Shown here one piece after another: positions 8,765 to 19,253 of a stretch of 64,000 bases of DNA. Origin of the DNA: Bradyrhizobium sp. BR 10289 (lineage in GTDB: Bacteria; Pseudomonadota; Alphaproteobacteria; Rhizobiales; Xanthobacteraceae); contig NZ_JACOFR010000002.1 of NCBI RefSeq assembly GCF_019455385.1, forward strand, positions 186,001-250,000. Direction: 5' to 3'. A program made the translations under genes and the position numbers. Every line of letters starts with the position of its first letter. Position 1 is the first letter of the stretch. A model generated the notes under the pieces. It did not search any database. It was not told where the DNA came from and saw nothing but the letters and a program-made list of their open reading frames with translations.

Positions 8765-10495
8765 CTACATCAGGCCCACCGTTCCGAAGCCGGTCTTGAC
8801 CGCTCTGGCTTCGCTGCTCTCGGCGCCGTGCGATTTCACCGCCGTGTCGTAGATGATCTTTGCAGCCGTGCGCATGTCCAGATGCGGCTTGAACCGCTCG
8901 AGGCTGTCGATCCAGATCTTTCCGGCAACCTCCGAGCCGATCTGAATTGCGGTCTGGTAGAAGGCGCGGTTTGGAATTCCGGAGTTGATGTGAACACCGC
9001 CATTGTCATCGGTCGCACTGGATGAGAGCACGACGAGCTTGCTGAAATGATCGGGCTGCGCATCCTTCCCCAGGATCGGGTCGTCGTAGGCCGTGCCCGG
9101 AGCCTTCAATGACTTCAGCGGCCGCACATCCGCAGGATCGTTCTTGCCGGTGACCCAGGACACCGCGCCGGGAGCGATGATCCAATCCGCCGCCTGCGCC
9201 GTCTGGCCCTGCATCTTCTGCTTGATCAGCGACGTCAGGACGTCCGTGTAGGACTGTACGATCGCACCCTCCTGTCCCGAATATTGGTACTTCCATCGCT
9301 TCTCGATGAACGGGAACGTCGCTTCGTGATAGACGATATCGGGGATGTCCTGGACCTGCGGCGGCGCGTTGATCTTCTCGCCGTCCCAATAGGCATTACG
9401 ATAATCGTTGGCGAGCAGGTTGATGTCCGGCGTAGCCAGGTCCAACCCGAACAGGCCGTTGAGGATGCGGGTCGCATCCGCAGCGTGCTTCTTCATCTTC
9501 TGCATGGCCAGCTGATCGCGGTCGGGGGCCGCCTTTGCGACCAGCGCTTCCAGCGCGGCGATCTTCGTCGTCAGGCTCTGCGCGTCAAATTTGGCATCCT
9601 TGGATGGCTGGACCCGACGATACAGCGCGAGCGCCCGCTCGAAATTTTCCGCCCCTTCGGCGATCGAGGCCGCGAAATAGGTCAGCTCGTTCCATCCGGA
9701 CATACGATCCGTCAGCGGCCCGACCATGACGAAGATGCGCTCGAAATCGGATTTGGCCGCGACCTTGTAGGTGATGACGCGCCGGTTGATGCGCGCGATC
9801 TCACCGATCGAGTTGACCAGATTGGCAAACTCATCGTCCTGCAGCTCGCCGAACTCGGGACTGTCCTTGGCCCATCGCCGGTGGATCAGCGCCAGGGCGA
9901 TGGCGTCAGCGACCGATTTCTCGGTTGCCTCGTCGATCGTCATCCAGAGCGGCTTCGTCTTGCCGAGCCCCAGCGCATCGATGTTGCCCGCAACCGTCGC
10001 CGATTTTCCGTCCCAGGAGACGGCAAACGACAGCGTCCGATCCTGCGCGAACCAGCGCTGGATGGTCGGCAGCAATCCCCCGACGTCGACCCCGCCGACC
10101 TTGACGTCGATATTGGTCGGCTCGAACAATTGCGCGTCCAGCACGGCTGTCTTCGGCGTTCCCAGGATGCCGGCCGTCACGCCGTGGGGAACGCCGTCCG
10201 GAGCGGCCGCGGCCGCCTCCTGCTTCTCGAGTCTGGCCTGCTGCTTCTCTTCCTTGAGCGAGGACTGGGACTGTTGCAGTTCCCATTCGCGGGTGTGGAG
10301 GCGCGCGATGATCAATCGCGCCAGTGTCTCGCCCTCCGCAGCGGCATTGCCGGTTCCTCCAATGACCTTGACCGGCGCAATCACGAGGTCGCCACCAGCA
10401 ACGGCCTGGAAGATGGCGGTCGCAAACCAGATGTTGCAGGCCAGTAGCACTAGGCCGGCCGCTATGAAAAACGCAATCTTCGCAAAGATTTCCAT
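8765..10495 (-). CDS. Membrane-anchored protein with degenerate thermolysin-like domain
   Basis: A 576-residue protein of unknown function. An N-terminal membrane helix (IAFFIAAGLVLLACNIWFA) is followed by a Gln/Glu/Lys-rich coiled segment (near LQQSQSSLKEEKQQARLEK), a middle region with helical repeat-like content and a C-terminal part aligning with M4 (thermolysin) peptidases. HEATF at residues 390-394 replaces HELTH, and exactly 24 residues after the first His the zinc ligand Glu is Gln414 in GAIVQSYTD (thermolysin GAINEAISD). The catalytic-type His is kept in DNGGVHINSGI (His502), as is NRAFY and the end VKTGFGTVGLM. Two of three zinc ligands are thus lost, so it is probably not an active metallopeptidase. 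The ATG at 10495 is preferred over an upstream TTG. Confidence 0.75.
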   Translation of the reverse strand: MEIFAKIAFFIAAGLVLLACNIWFATAIFQAVAGGDLVIAPVKVIGGTGNAAAEGETLARLIIARLHTREWELQQSQSSLKEEKQQARLEKQEAAAAAPDGVPHGVTAGILGTPKTAVLDAQLFEPTNIDVKVGGVDVGGLLPTIQRWFAQDRTLSFAVSWDGKSATVAGNIDALGLGKTKPLWMTIDEATEKSVADAIALALIHRRWAKDSPEFGELQDDEFANLVNSIGEIARINRRVITYKVAAKSDFERIFVMVGPLTDRMSGWNELTYFAASIAEGAENFERALALYRRVQPSKDAKFDAQSLTTKIAALEALVAKAAPDRDQLAMQKMKKHAADATRILNGLFGLDLATPDINLLANDYRNAYWDGEKINAPPQVQDIPDIVYHEATFPFIEKRWKYQYSGQEGAIVQSYTDVLTSLIKQKMQGQTAQAADWIIAPGAVSWVTGKNDPADVRPLKSLKAPGTAYDDPILGKDAQPDHFSKLVVLSSSATDDNGGVHINSGIPNRAFYQTAIQIGSEVAGKIWIDSLERFKPHLDMRTAAKIIYDTAVKSHGAESSEARAVKTGFGTVGLM

Positions 10496-10791
10496 CGCGA
10501 AGGACCAGAAATGGATGTGCAGCAATGCGTTTAGTCTAGCACAATGCAATCTAGCCTAGTAGCCGCAAACGGTGCCCGCATGGAAAGCGGAGGCCGCGAC
10601 GCCCGTCCTCCTGCCAGATGCCGCCAGCGCGCCAACAATCCGTTGACGATTCGCAAGTCCCACTGGAAATCCGTCCTCGTTCTTCCTACGTTCGCTGACA
10701 ACCCCATCGGCGCCGATCCCGGTTCCGGGCGAAGCGTGCCTCTTCATTGGCGCGATCGCGCAGCTTTTGGGATTCCTTGAGGGCAACCCGG

Positions 10792-13770
<2,979 letters not shown>

Positions 13771-13862
13771 CGGCTAGCATCGATGCCGCAGGGCGGACCG
13801 CGGACAAGCAAAGCATAGTCCGCCCCTGCTCGTCTGGTGAGACCAACGATCCGGGGAAGAAC

Positions 13863-14426
13863 ATGTCCGCTGGACTTGTGCAAACTTATCGGGCCTTCGC
13901 CTACAACAATGCCTGGGCGAACCATCGCCTGCTCACCGCCTGCGCCTCGCTGTCCCAGCATGAATTCGAAGCTCACCGCACCGGCTTCTTCCCGAGCATC
14001 CAACGCACGCTGAACCACATCTACGTCATCGATCTCTTCTACATCGATGCACTGGAAGGTGGCTGGCTCGGACCGGCAGCCTGGAAGAACGAGGTGCCTT
14101 TTCCTGCCCTTGCCGCCTTGAAGCCCGCCCAGGCCGCAATGGACAAGCGCCTGATTGCCATCTGCGATGCGCTGACGCCCGCGCGGCTCGATGACGCCGT
14201 CAAGATCAACCGCGATACGCGCGTGTAGACCGAGCGGGCTGACCGGCTGCTCATGCATCTGTTCCAGCACCAGATCCATCACCGCGGACAGGCGCACGCC
14301 ATGCTGTCGGAAACGAGCATCGCTCCACCTCAACTCGACGAATTCTTTGCCGAGGGTGAAGCGCCGCTCCGGGCTGCCGAATTCGCCGAGCTCAGGTGGA
14401 CCGAGAAGACGGTTTGGAAGTTCTAG
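13863..14426 (+). pseudogene. DinB-family protein interrupted by an amber codon
   Basis: The frame starting MSAGLVQTYRAFAYNNAWAN reads as a DinB/YfiT four-helix protein with the metal-ligand type His in LNHIYVIDLFY, then meets TAG at 14226-14228. Beyond it the same frame continues TERADRLLMHLFQHQIHHRG and PPQLDEFFAEGEAP to a TAG at 14424, which is the expected C-terminal half with the HxxHH-type ligands. A single C-to-T change (CAG to TAG) would explain it. The full frame is 187 codons, a normal family length. It is either a recent pseudogene, a sequencing error or read through; no frameshift is needed. Confidence 0.8.
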
Positions 14427-14470
14427 CCAAACACGATCAGCCGCCGACCTCGGGTTCTCATGAGTCAGCG

Positions 14471-14794
14471 ATGCCCAGCCGAACGTACACGCTCTTCCGC
14501 AATGCCATCCTCGCCGAACAGCAGGTGACCTGCGTCTACGAGGGCCACTACCGCGAGCTTTGCCCGCATATCATCGGCATCAACAAAACCGGCGAGGAAG
14601 CCGTGCTGGCCTGGCAATTTGCCGGCGAGAGCAGCGGACCGCTGCCGCAATGGCGGTGCCTGAAGTTGGCCAATGTCAGTGGCGCCCGGGCACGCAATGG
14701 GCGCTGGCACGAGGGCGGCTCACATCGGACGACACAGACCTGCATCAAGAACATCGATCTCGACGTCAATGTTCACGTGCGCAAATTGCGATGA
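14471..14794 (+). CDS. Hypothetical protein, possibly WYL-like fold
   Basis: A 107-residue protein I do not recognise with certainty. The pattern FRNAILAEQQVTCVYEGHYR, then CPHIIGINKTGEEAVLAWQF, then WRCLKLANVSG resembles a stand-alone WYL-type beta domain (conserved positions R, Y, H in a small SH3-like sheet). It starts at ATG 14471, 44 bases after the broken DinB gene, on the same strand. The C-terminus carries DLDVNVHVRKLR. Its function is unknown. Confidence 0.6.
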   Translation: MPSRTYTLFRNAILAEQQVTCVYEGHYRELCPHIIGINKTGEEAVLAWQFAGESSGPLPQWRCLKLANVSGARARNGRWHEGGSHRTTQTCIKNIDLDVNVHVRKLR

Positions 14795-14813
14795 GCAGCA
14801 GTCTTTCGATGTG

Positions 14814-15164
14814 CTACAGAGGGCGAGACCGAAAGCGAACCTCGTCGATCACGAGATAGCGGCCGAATAGTTGCTCCCCGAACTGGTCTACAGCCTCAAG
14901 CAAACGCGTCCTACCGAGTTGTCGATTTTCCGGATCGATGCGCAGCAAGATCAGGCCTGGAACGGTCAGGCCGCGGCGAAACACCAGTTCTCCAAAATCC
15001 TTGTCAGCCGTAAGAAGAATGCGCCCTTCTCGGGACGCCAGCGCGATGACCTCTACATCGCTCACGCTAGCTGCAAATTCGGCAATGTAGAGTACATCGT
15101 GACCGGCGCCGCGCAGCTCTCGAACCAGAGAGACCGTGACGCACTCGTCAGCGAGCCAGAGCAC
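14814..15164 (-). CDS. DUF5615 PIN-like protein (putative toxin)
   Basis: A 116-residue PIN-fold-like protein. The N-terminal LADECV (acidic pair), DVEVIALASREGRILLTADK and DFGEL give the acidic residues expected of a PIN/Mut7-C-type nuclease site, as in the DUF5615 family. It starts with GTG at 15164, three bases after the stop of the DUF433 gene, so both are one transcript. DUF433-DUF5615 pairs are widespread and treated as type II toxin-antitoxin-like modules; toxicity here is inferred from family and arrangement only. Confidence 0.8.
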   Translation of the reverse strand: MLWLADECVTVSLVRELRGAGHDVLYIAEFAASVSDVEVIALASREGRILLTADKDFGELVFRRGLTVPGLILLRIDPENRQLGRTRLLEAVDQFGEQLFGRYLVIDEVRFRSRPL

Positions 15165-15167
15165 AAT

Positions 15168-15389
15168 TTAGCGGTAAATGATGTCTTCGTCGGCCAGATA
15201 GTCGGCCGCGAACGCCTGGGCTGCCCGAACATCGTCGGGCGTCAGCCGCGGGTGCTCCGCGATGATGGCCTCGGTGGTCATGCCAGCGCCCAGCTCCCGC
15301 AGCACCAGCTCGACCGGCACACGCGTCCCGCGGATTACAGGCTTGCCGTCCATGATTGCCGGGTTGATTTCAATCCGCTCGTGCCGCAT
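15168..15389 (-). CDS. DUF433 protein (putative antitoxin)
   Basis: A 73-residue protein with the DUF433 pattern: RIEINPAIMDGKPVIRGTRV, then LREL-AGMTTEAIIAEHPRL and DDVRAAQAFAADYL. The family has a helix-turn-helix-like core and usually precedes a PIN-like partner, as here (DUF5615 gene three bases downstream). It is probably a DNA-binding antitoxin that represses its own operon. The start is the ATG at 15389, divergent from the HAD gene at 15462. Confidence 0.85.
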   Translation of the reverse strand: MRHERIEINPAIMDGKPVIRGTRVPVELVLRELGAGMTTEAIIAEHPRLTPDDVRAAQAFAADYLADEDIIYR

Positions 15390-15461
15390 GGCTATCCTCG
15401 AACTTTACTCGACAATAACATATTAGATCTCGCCTGTCAGTGGGCCTCGACATCCAGCTCA

Positions 15462-16121
15462 ATGCCCTACGCCCTCGCCATCTTCGACCTCGACGGCACC
15501 CTCGCCGACAGTTTTCCGTGGTTCTTGCGCACCATCAATGATGTCGCGGATCGCTTCGATTTCCGCCGCGTTACGCATGAGGAGATCGAAGAGCTGCGGC
15601 ATGCGTCGAGCCGGGAGATCCTCAGCCGGCTCGAAGTGCCTTTGTGGAAGCTGCCGGCGATCGCGCGGCATGCGCGGCGGCTGAAGGCGGAGGCGGCTGG
15701 CGAGATTCCGCTGTTTGCCGGCGTCGACGCCATGCTGCGGACGCTGGCCGGAAACGGCGTGCAGCTCGCGCTGGTCACGTCGGACAGCGAAGCCAATGCG
15801 CGCGAGAAGCTCGGCGAGGCCGCCGCATTGTTCTCGCATTACGCCTGCTCGGCATCGCTGTTCGGCAAATCGGCGAAATTCCGCCGGGTCATCCGCCGCG
15901 TCGGCGTGGCGCCGGGCGAAGTCATCGCGATCGGCGACGAAGTCCGCGACATCGAGGCGGCGCGGGCTGCGGGCATCGCCTGCGGCGCGGTTTGCTGGGG
16001 CTATGCGGCTCCGGCGGCGCTGCGGGCGCTGGGGCCGGACCACGCGTTCGAGCGGATCGAGGACATTGCGCCAGCCTTGCTGCGCGGCGCCGTCAATTTG
16101 CGCGATCCGACGCCGGCCTAG
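15462..16121 (+). CDS. HAD-superfamily phosphatase (Gph/phosphonatase-like)
   Basis: A 219-residue HAD-IA hydrolase. Motif I is IFDLDGTLADS (nucleophile and acid Asp), motif II is ALVTSDSEAN, the conserved Lys lies in LFGKSAKF, and motif IV is IAIGDEVRDIEAARAAG. The helical cap between motifs I and II is of the subfamily seen in phosphoglycolate phosphatases; the natural substrate cannot be read from sequence. The stop overlaps the stop of the convergent gene at 16118 by three bases within CTAG. Confidence 0.85.
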   Translation: MPYALAIFDLDGTLADSFPWFLRTINDVADRFDFRRVTHEEIEELRHASSREILSRLEVPLWKLPAIARHARRLKAEAAGEIPLFAGVDAMLRTLAGNGVQLALVTSDSEANAREKLGEAAALFSHYACSASLFGKSAKFRRVIRRVGVAPGEVIAIGDEVRDIEAARAAGIACGAVCWGYAAPAALRALGPDHAFERIEDIAPALLRGAVNLRDPTPA

Positions 16122-16342
16122 CCACCGCGCGGCGGCTCGTGCTTCTCCATGGTCACCGCAATGCGCTCCAGAAAGCCGTTCATGCGCCGGGTCTCGGCGA
16201 CCTGCTGTTCATAGAGCTCGATCAGGCTCACGCCCGACTTGCTGCGCGCCTGCATGCCCTGCCGCCGCGAAAACCAGAACCATAGCCCGATCAGCAGCAG
16301 AAACGGCAGCCACGAGACGGCGAGCTCAACCCATTTATCCAT
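16118..16342 (-). CDS. Small single-pass membrane protein
   Basis: A 74-residue protein with one N-terminal membrane helix (LAVSWLPFLLLIGLWFWF) followed by a basic stretch RRQGMQARSK and a helical cytoplasmic tail ELYEQQVAETRRMNGFLERI. The segment resembles the second transmembrane helix of FtsH (WLPFLLLIGLWFWF), so it may be a fragment-like FtsH relative or an independent small protein. Function unknown. Confidence 0.7.
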   Translation of the reverse strand: MDKWVELAVSWLPFLLLIGLWFWFSRRQGMQARSKSGVSLIELYEQQVAETRRMNGFLERIAVTMEKHEPPRGG

Positions 16343-16434
16343 CGCAAACGTCTCCCCTCAGCGCATGTCGCGGCGTAATGAATCCTGGATAGCATCTGTC
16401 GCGGCAACACAGCATCAAGTTCGATCGTCGCGCC

Positions 16435-17388
16435 CTACTCCATCCTGCGCAAGAACGCCCCGAACGCGCGCGGGCCGTCGCCGGTCCTGACCTCGCCGAT
16501 CTTCTTCAGCTCGGTCGCATCGATGATCGCGAGCGTGTTGCTTTCCCAGCAGGCCACGATGACGCGCTTGCCGTCGGCGGTGGCCGCAATGCCTTCAGGA
16601 TAATCGCCGACATTGATGCGCTTGACCGGCTTCAGCGTCGCAACGTCGAACACGCTGACAGTGCCGCCATATTGGTCGGTGACGAAGCCGCGGCCCAGCG
16701 TCAGCGCCACCGCATAGGGGCGCATGCCGACCGGCACGCGGGCGATCTCGCGCGCTTCGGCGAGGTCGATCACGGAGACATCGTCGGAGCCGACATTGGC
16801 GGTGTAGGCGCGCCTGCCCTCGGCGTCGATGGTAACGCCGAACGGGCGGGTGCCGACCTTGATCACCGCCTTGCGCTGGCGCGTCGCGGTGTCCACGACC
16901 GAGACGCTGTCGTCGTCGCGGTCGGCCGAGAGCAACAACTTGCCGTCGGGCGTCACCGCAAGGCCCGAGGGCGAGGCGCCGACCGCGATGCTGGCGGTGA
17001 CGCTGCGCGAGGCCGCATCGATCACCCGCACCGCCGCTGCATACCAGTCGGCGACATAGACGGTCCGGCCGTCAGGCGCGACCGCAATGCCGAGCGGCCC
17101 GCCACCGACGTCGATGCGGCCGGCCACCTGCCGCGTGGCCGCGTCGACCACCGTCACCGCCTTGGCGTCGGGGCTGGTCACATAGGCAAACCGCCCGTCC
17201 GCGCTGACCGCGACGCCGGCCGGTTTGCCCCCGATTGGGATGGTTGCGACGCTGCGCGCCGTGGCGAGGTCAACGATCATGAGATCGTCGCTGAGCTGAT
17301 CGGTGACGAAGGCCTCCTCAGCAAACGCACAACCAACACTCGCATGGCAAAGGCTGGCGGCGAGCGCCGCCAGAACCGGGATGCGCAC
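16435..17388 (-). CDS. YVTN-repeat beta-propeller protein, PQQ-system-associated type
   Basis: A 317-residue exported beta-propeller. A signal peptide (RIPVLAALAASLCHASVGCA) precedes about seven repeats of the form PxGVAVSADGRFAYVTSPDA / VTVVDAATRQVAGRIDVG. The type is close to the propellers annotated as associated with PQQ-dependent alcohol catabolism. It starts with GTG at 17388, two bases after the stop of the SRPBCC gene, so the two are co-transcribed. No dehydrogenase or cytochrome gene is present in the window, so the link to PQQ enzymes is inference. Confidence 0.8.
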   Translation of the reverse strand: MRIPVLAALAASLCHASVGCAFAEEAFVTDQLSDDLMIVDLATARSVATIPIGGKPAGVAVSADGRFAYVTSPDAKAVTVVDAATRQVAGRIDVGGGPLGIAVAPDGRTVYVADWYAAAVRVIDAASRSVTASIAVGASPSGLAVTPDGKLLLSADRDDDSVSVVDTATRQRKAVIKVGTRPFGVTIDAEGRRAYTANVGSDDVSVIDLAEAREIARVPVGMRPYAVALTLGRGFVTDQYGGTVSVFDVATLKPVKRINVGDYPEGIAATADGKRVIVACWESNTLAIIDATELKKIGEVRTGDGPRAFGAFLRRME

Positions 17389-17390
17389 CG

Positions 17391-17945
17391 TCAGCTTCCG
17401 CTCTCGATCTTCTTCTTCAGCGCTTCGAGGCCGGTCTTGTAGAGCCCGCTCACTGCGGTCTTGGCGGCTTCGTCGTTCAGCTCCGGCGGCGGATCGTTGT
17501 TGGGAAAGCCGCGGTAGAACGCGCCGGCCCATTCCAGCGTCGCGCCCTTGCCGTCGGCGCCGGGCGTCACCGTCAGCGTCGAGGAATAATTGGTGACCGG
17601 CAGCACCTTCACGTCGACATTGGTGATCCGGTAGGAATAGCTCATCGCGTCGGCGTCGAACTTGTAAAGCTCCTCGTCGATGGTGGCCCCGCCGGCCAGG
17701 GTCAGTTTCCGCGTGGCGCCGATCTCGTTGCCCTTCTCGCCCACGGTCCTGGCCACCTGCGGCAGCCAGTTCATGTCCTGGAAATTGCCGATCGCCGCCC
17801 ACACCTTGGCCGGCGGCGCATTGATCTCGATGGATTCCCTCACCTTCTGCCGGGTCGGCCCGTGGGCCCATGCCGTGGTCAAGGCCATTCCCGCCACGGC
17901 CAGCGCCGCTACCCCGGCGAACGCCGTTCCGCTTCTCATCCGCAT
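17391..17945 (-). CDS. SRPBCC-family exported protein (MxaD-like)
   Basis: A 184-residue protein with a signal peptide (cleavage near AWAHGP) and a START/polyketide cyclase-like fold: VRESIEINAPPAKVWAAIGN, FQDMNWLPQVARTV, then GATRKLTLAGGATIDEEL and a C-terminal long helix SGLYKTGLEALKKKIES. MxaD-like proteins of this fold accompany methanol dehydrogenase genes and have been linked to electron transfer to cytochrome cL. Its pairing with a PQQ-type beta-propeller supports that setting. It may start at either of two nearby Met codons. Confidence 0.75.
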   Translation of the reverse strand: MRMRSGTAFAGVAALAVAGMALTTAWAHGPTRQKVRESIEINAPPAKVWAAIGNFQDMNWLPQVARTVGEKGNEIGATRKLTLAGGATIDEELYKFDADAMSYSYRITNVDVKVLPVTNYSSTLTVTPGADGKGATLEWAGAFYRGFPNNDPPPELNDEAAKTAVSGLYKTGLEALKKKIESGS

Positions 17946-18159
17946 GTCGTTTCCTCACCCTTGAATCTGCGCGACTTGAGGCGCGCTGAGGTCATGGTAG
18001 CGCATTTTTGGACCTGGCGAGACCCGGTTCACGGTAGGGCCGTGGCGGCGCCTCGCCTCATCCACACCATCCCTTGCGCTGCCCGACGGGCAAAACACGC
18101 CAGATCAGGGGCAATACGTTGAGATCGAAATAATTCGCTTTACACGAATTCGGAATTAT

Positions 18160-18660
18160 CGCATGTTGCCGCCTTCCCGTCCCTGGCCGAGGGGCGTATC
18201 GCGATCGTCACGAACGCGGGATGGGACGTGGTGGACGCGGGCAGCATCGGCGTGTCAGGTTCGCAGGGCGGAGAGCCGTGAGCGAAAACCAGCGCGCCAA
18301 CGACAGGTGATGTCCGCGTACGGCAAAATCGTGTGGTCCTGGCGCCCGGGGTCTGTGCGCCAAGTCTTGCAGTGATGCGGCGGCCCGACCGGGTGCGCAC
18401 ATCAGCCATCGGCAAGGCGACGGGGGCAATAGTGCAACGCTCCCCGGGGAGAGCGCGACATAAGCCGTAAAACCACTGCGCAGGGAAGGCCGGATGTTTG
18501 GCTTCACCTGTATGCCGCTGTGCAGCCTTCTGTAGCGCAAGTTTCGCACAGTGGACCGCGGGTGCCAGCCGGCACTCGGCTTTCCCTGCGCCCTCGGCAC
18601 TTTTGGGGGCGGCGAATGCAGCAAAGCTCGGGCATGATGTGCCGCGAGGACAAAAGGCTA
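18160..18660. repeat. Long dispersed repeat element with conserved stem-loop
   Basis: No credible gene is present in the 1.3 kb between 17946 and 19253. This part has features I recognise from a repeat scattered through Bradyrhizobium genomes: the translated remnants RIAIVTNAGWDVVDA (near 18195) and YGKIVWSWRP (near 18313), which appear in many spurious rhizobial proteins, and the segment around 18440-18600. Arms GCGCAGGGAAGGCC (18478-18491) and GGCTTTCCCTGCGC (18578-18591) pair over 14 bases with one G-U. The boundaries are approximate. It looks like a structured non-coding element, not a transposon. Confidence 0.55.
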
Positions 18661-18682
18661 TGATCGCGTTTCAAACGGCAGT

Positions 18683-18822
18683 CTCGTGCCCCGGACGCGG
18701 CGCAGCGCCTCTTCGGCGGTGCGCTGCTGAGCCGGGGCCCATGCTGCAGAGATCCGTCTCGCCCGCTGGGTCCCGGCTCTGCGCCGCAACGCTCCGCGTC
18801 GCAGCTTGTCCGGGACACGAGA
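18683..18822. repeat. Palindromic dispersed repeat (GTGCCCCGGAC type)
   Basis: The ends CTCGTGCCCCGGACG and TGTCCGGGACACGAG are inverted and nearly perfect, with internal arms GCCGGGGCCC and GGGTCCCGGCTC. I associate this type with intergenic repeats in Bradyrhizobium. It encodes nothing credible. Confidence 0.65.
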
Positions 18823-18847
18823 GTGGTTGCGCCGCCACCGTCCACTC

Positions 18848-18932
18848 CGTCATTGCGAGGAGCTCCTGCGACGAAGCAATCCGGAGGGCCGCCGCGGAAA
18901 GAGTCCGGATTGCTCGCTGCGCTCGCAAGACG
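18848..18932. repeat. Palindromic dispersed repeat (CGTCATTGCGAGGAGC type)
   Basis: It begins CGTCATTGCGAGGAGC and ends GCTCGCAAGACG, with the inner arms AGCAATCCGGA and TCCGGATTGCT. The same type recurs at 25163-25250 in this window, with matching ends and the shared inner TCCGGATTGCT-like arm. It is a mobile-repeat footprint of unknown mechanism; such elements can act as transcription terminators. Confidence 0.8.
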
Positions 18933-19253
18933 TGGAGAGACCGGGTGTCAATGACGACCCTCGCCTACTCTGCCAGCTTCGCCTCCACGAATCCGCGCGG
19001 ATCGGCGCAAAATTCCCGCATCAGCCGTTCAGATCCATCTCGCGACAGGAACATACAGGGAACGCAATCCTCGCGAAAGCTGCATTTGAGAAACATACGG
19101 AAACAACTTGAAACAAAGTCGGCATCCGTCCGCCGGGTGCGGATTAAGAAGACGCAGCTACTACTCAGTTTGCCGGCATGAAGCCGGCTCCCACCTCGCG
19201 ACCCCGGCAATGATTGGCGGACGTCCGGGACAGTAAGCCGCGAGGAATGCGCG

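Noticed and set aside
17391-17958. Extension of the beta-propeller frame through the SRPBCC gene
   Set aside because: The frame is open there only as a shadow; the GTG at 17388 gives a clean signal peptide 2 bases after the SRPBCC stop.
18498-19181. 227-codon plus-strand open frame
   Set aside because: It crosses two palindromic repeats and translates repeat DNA into Cys/Arg/Ala-rich sequence; no domain and no ribosome site.
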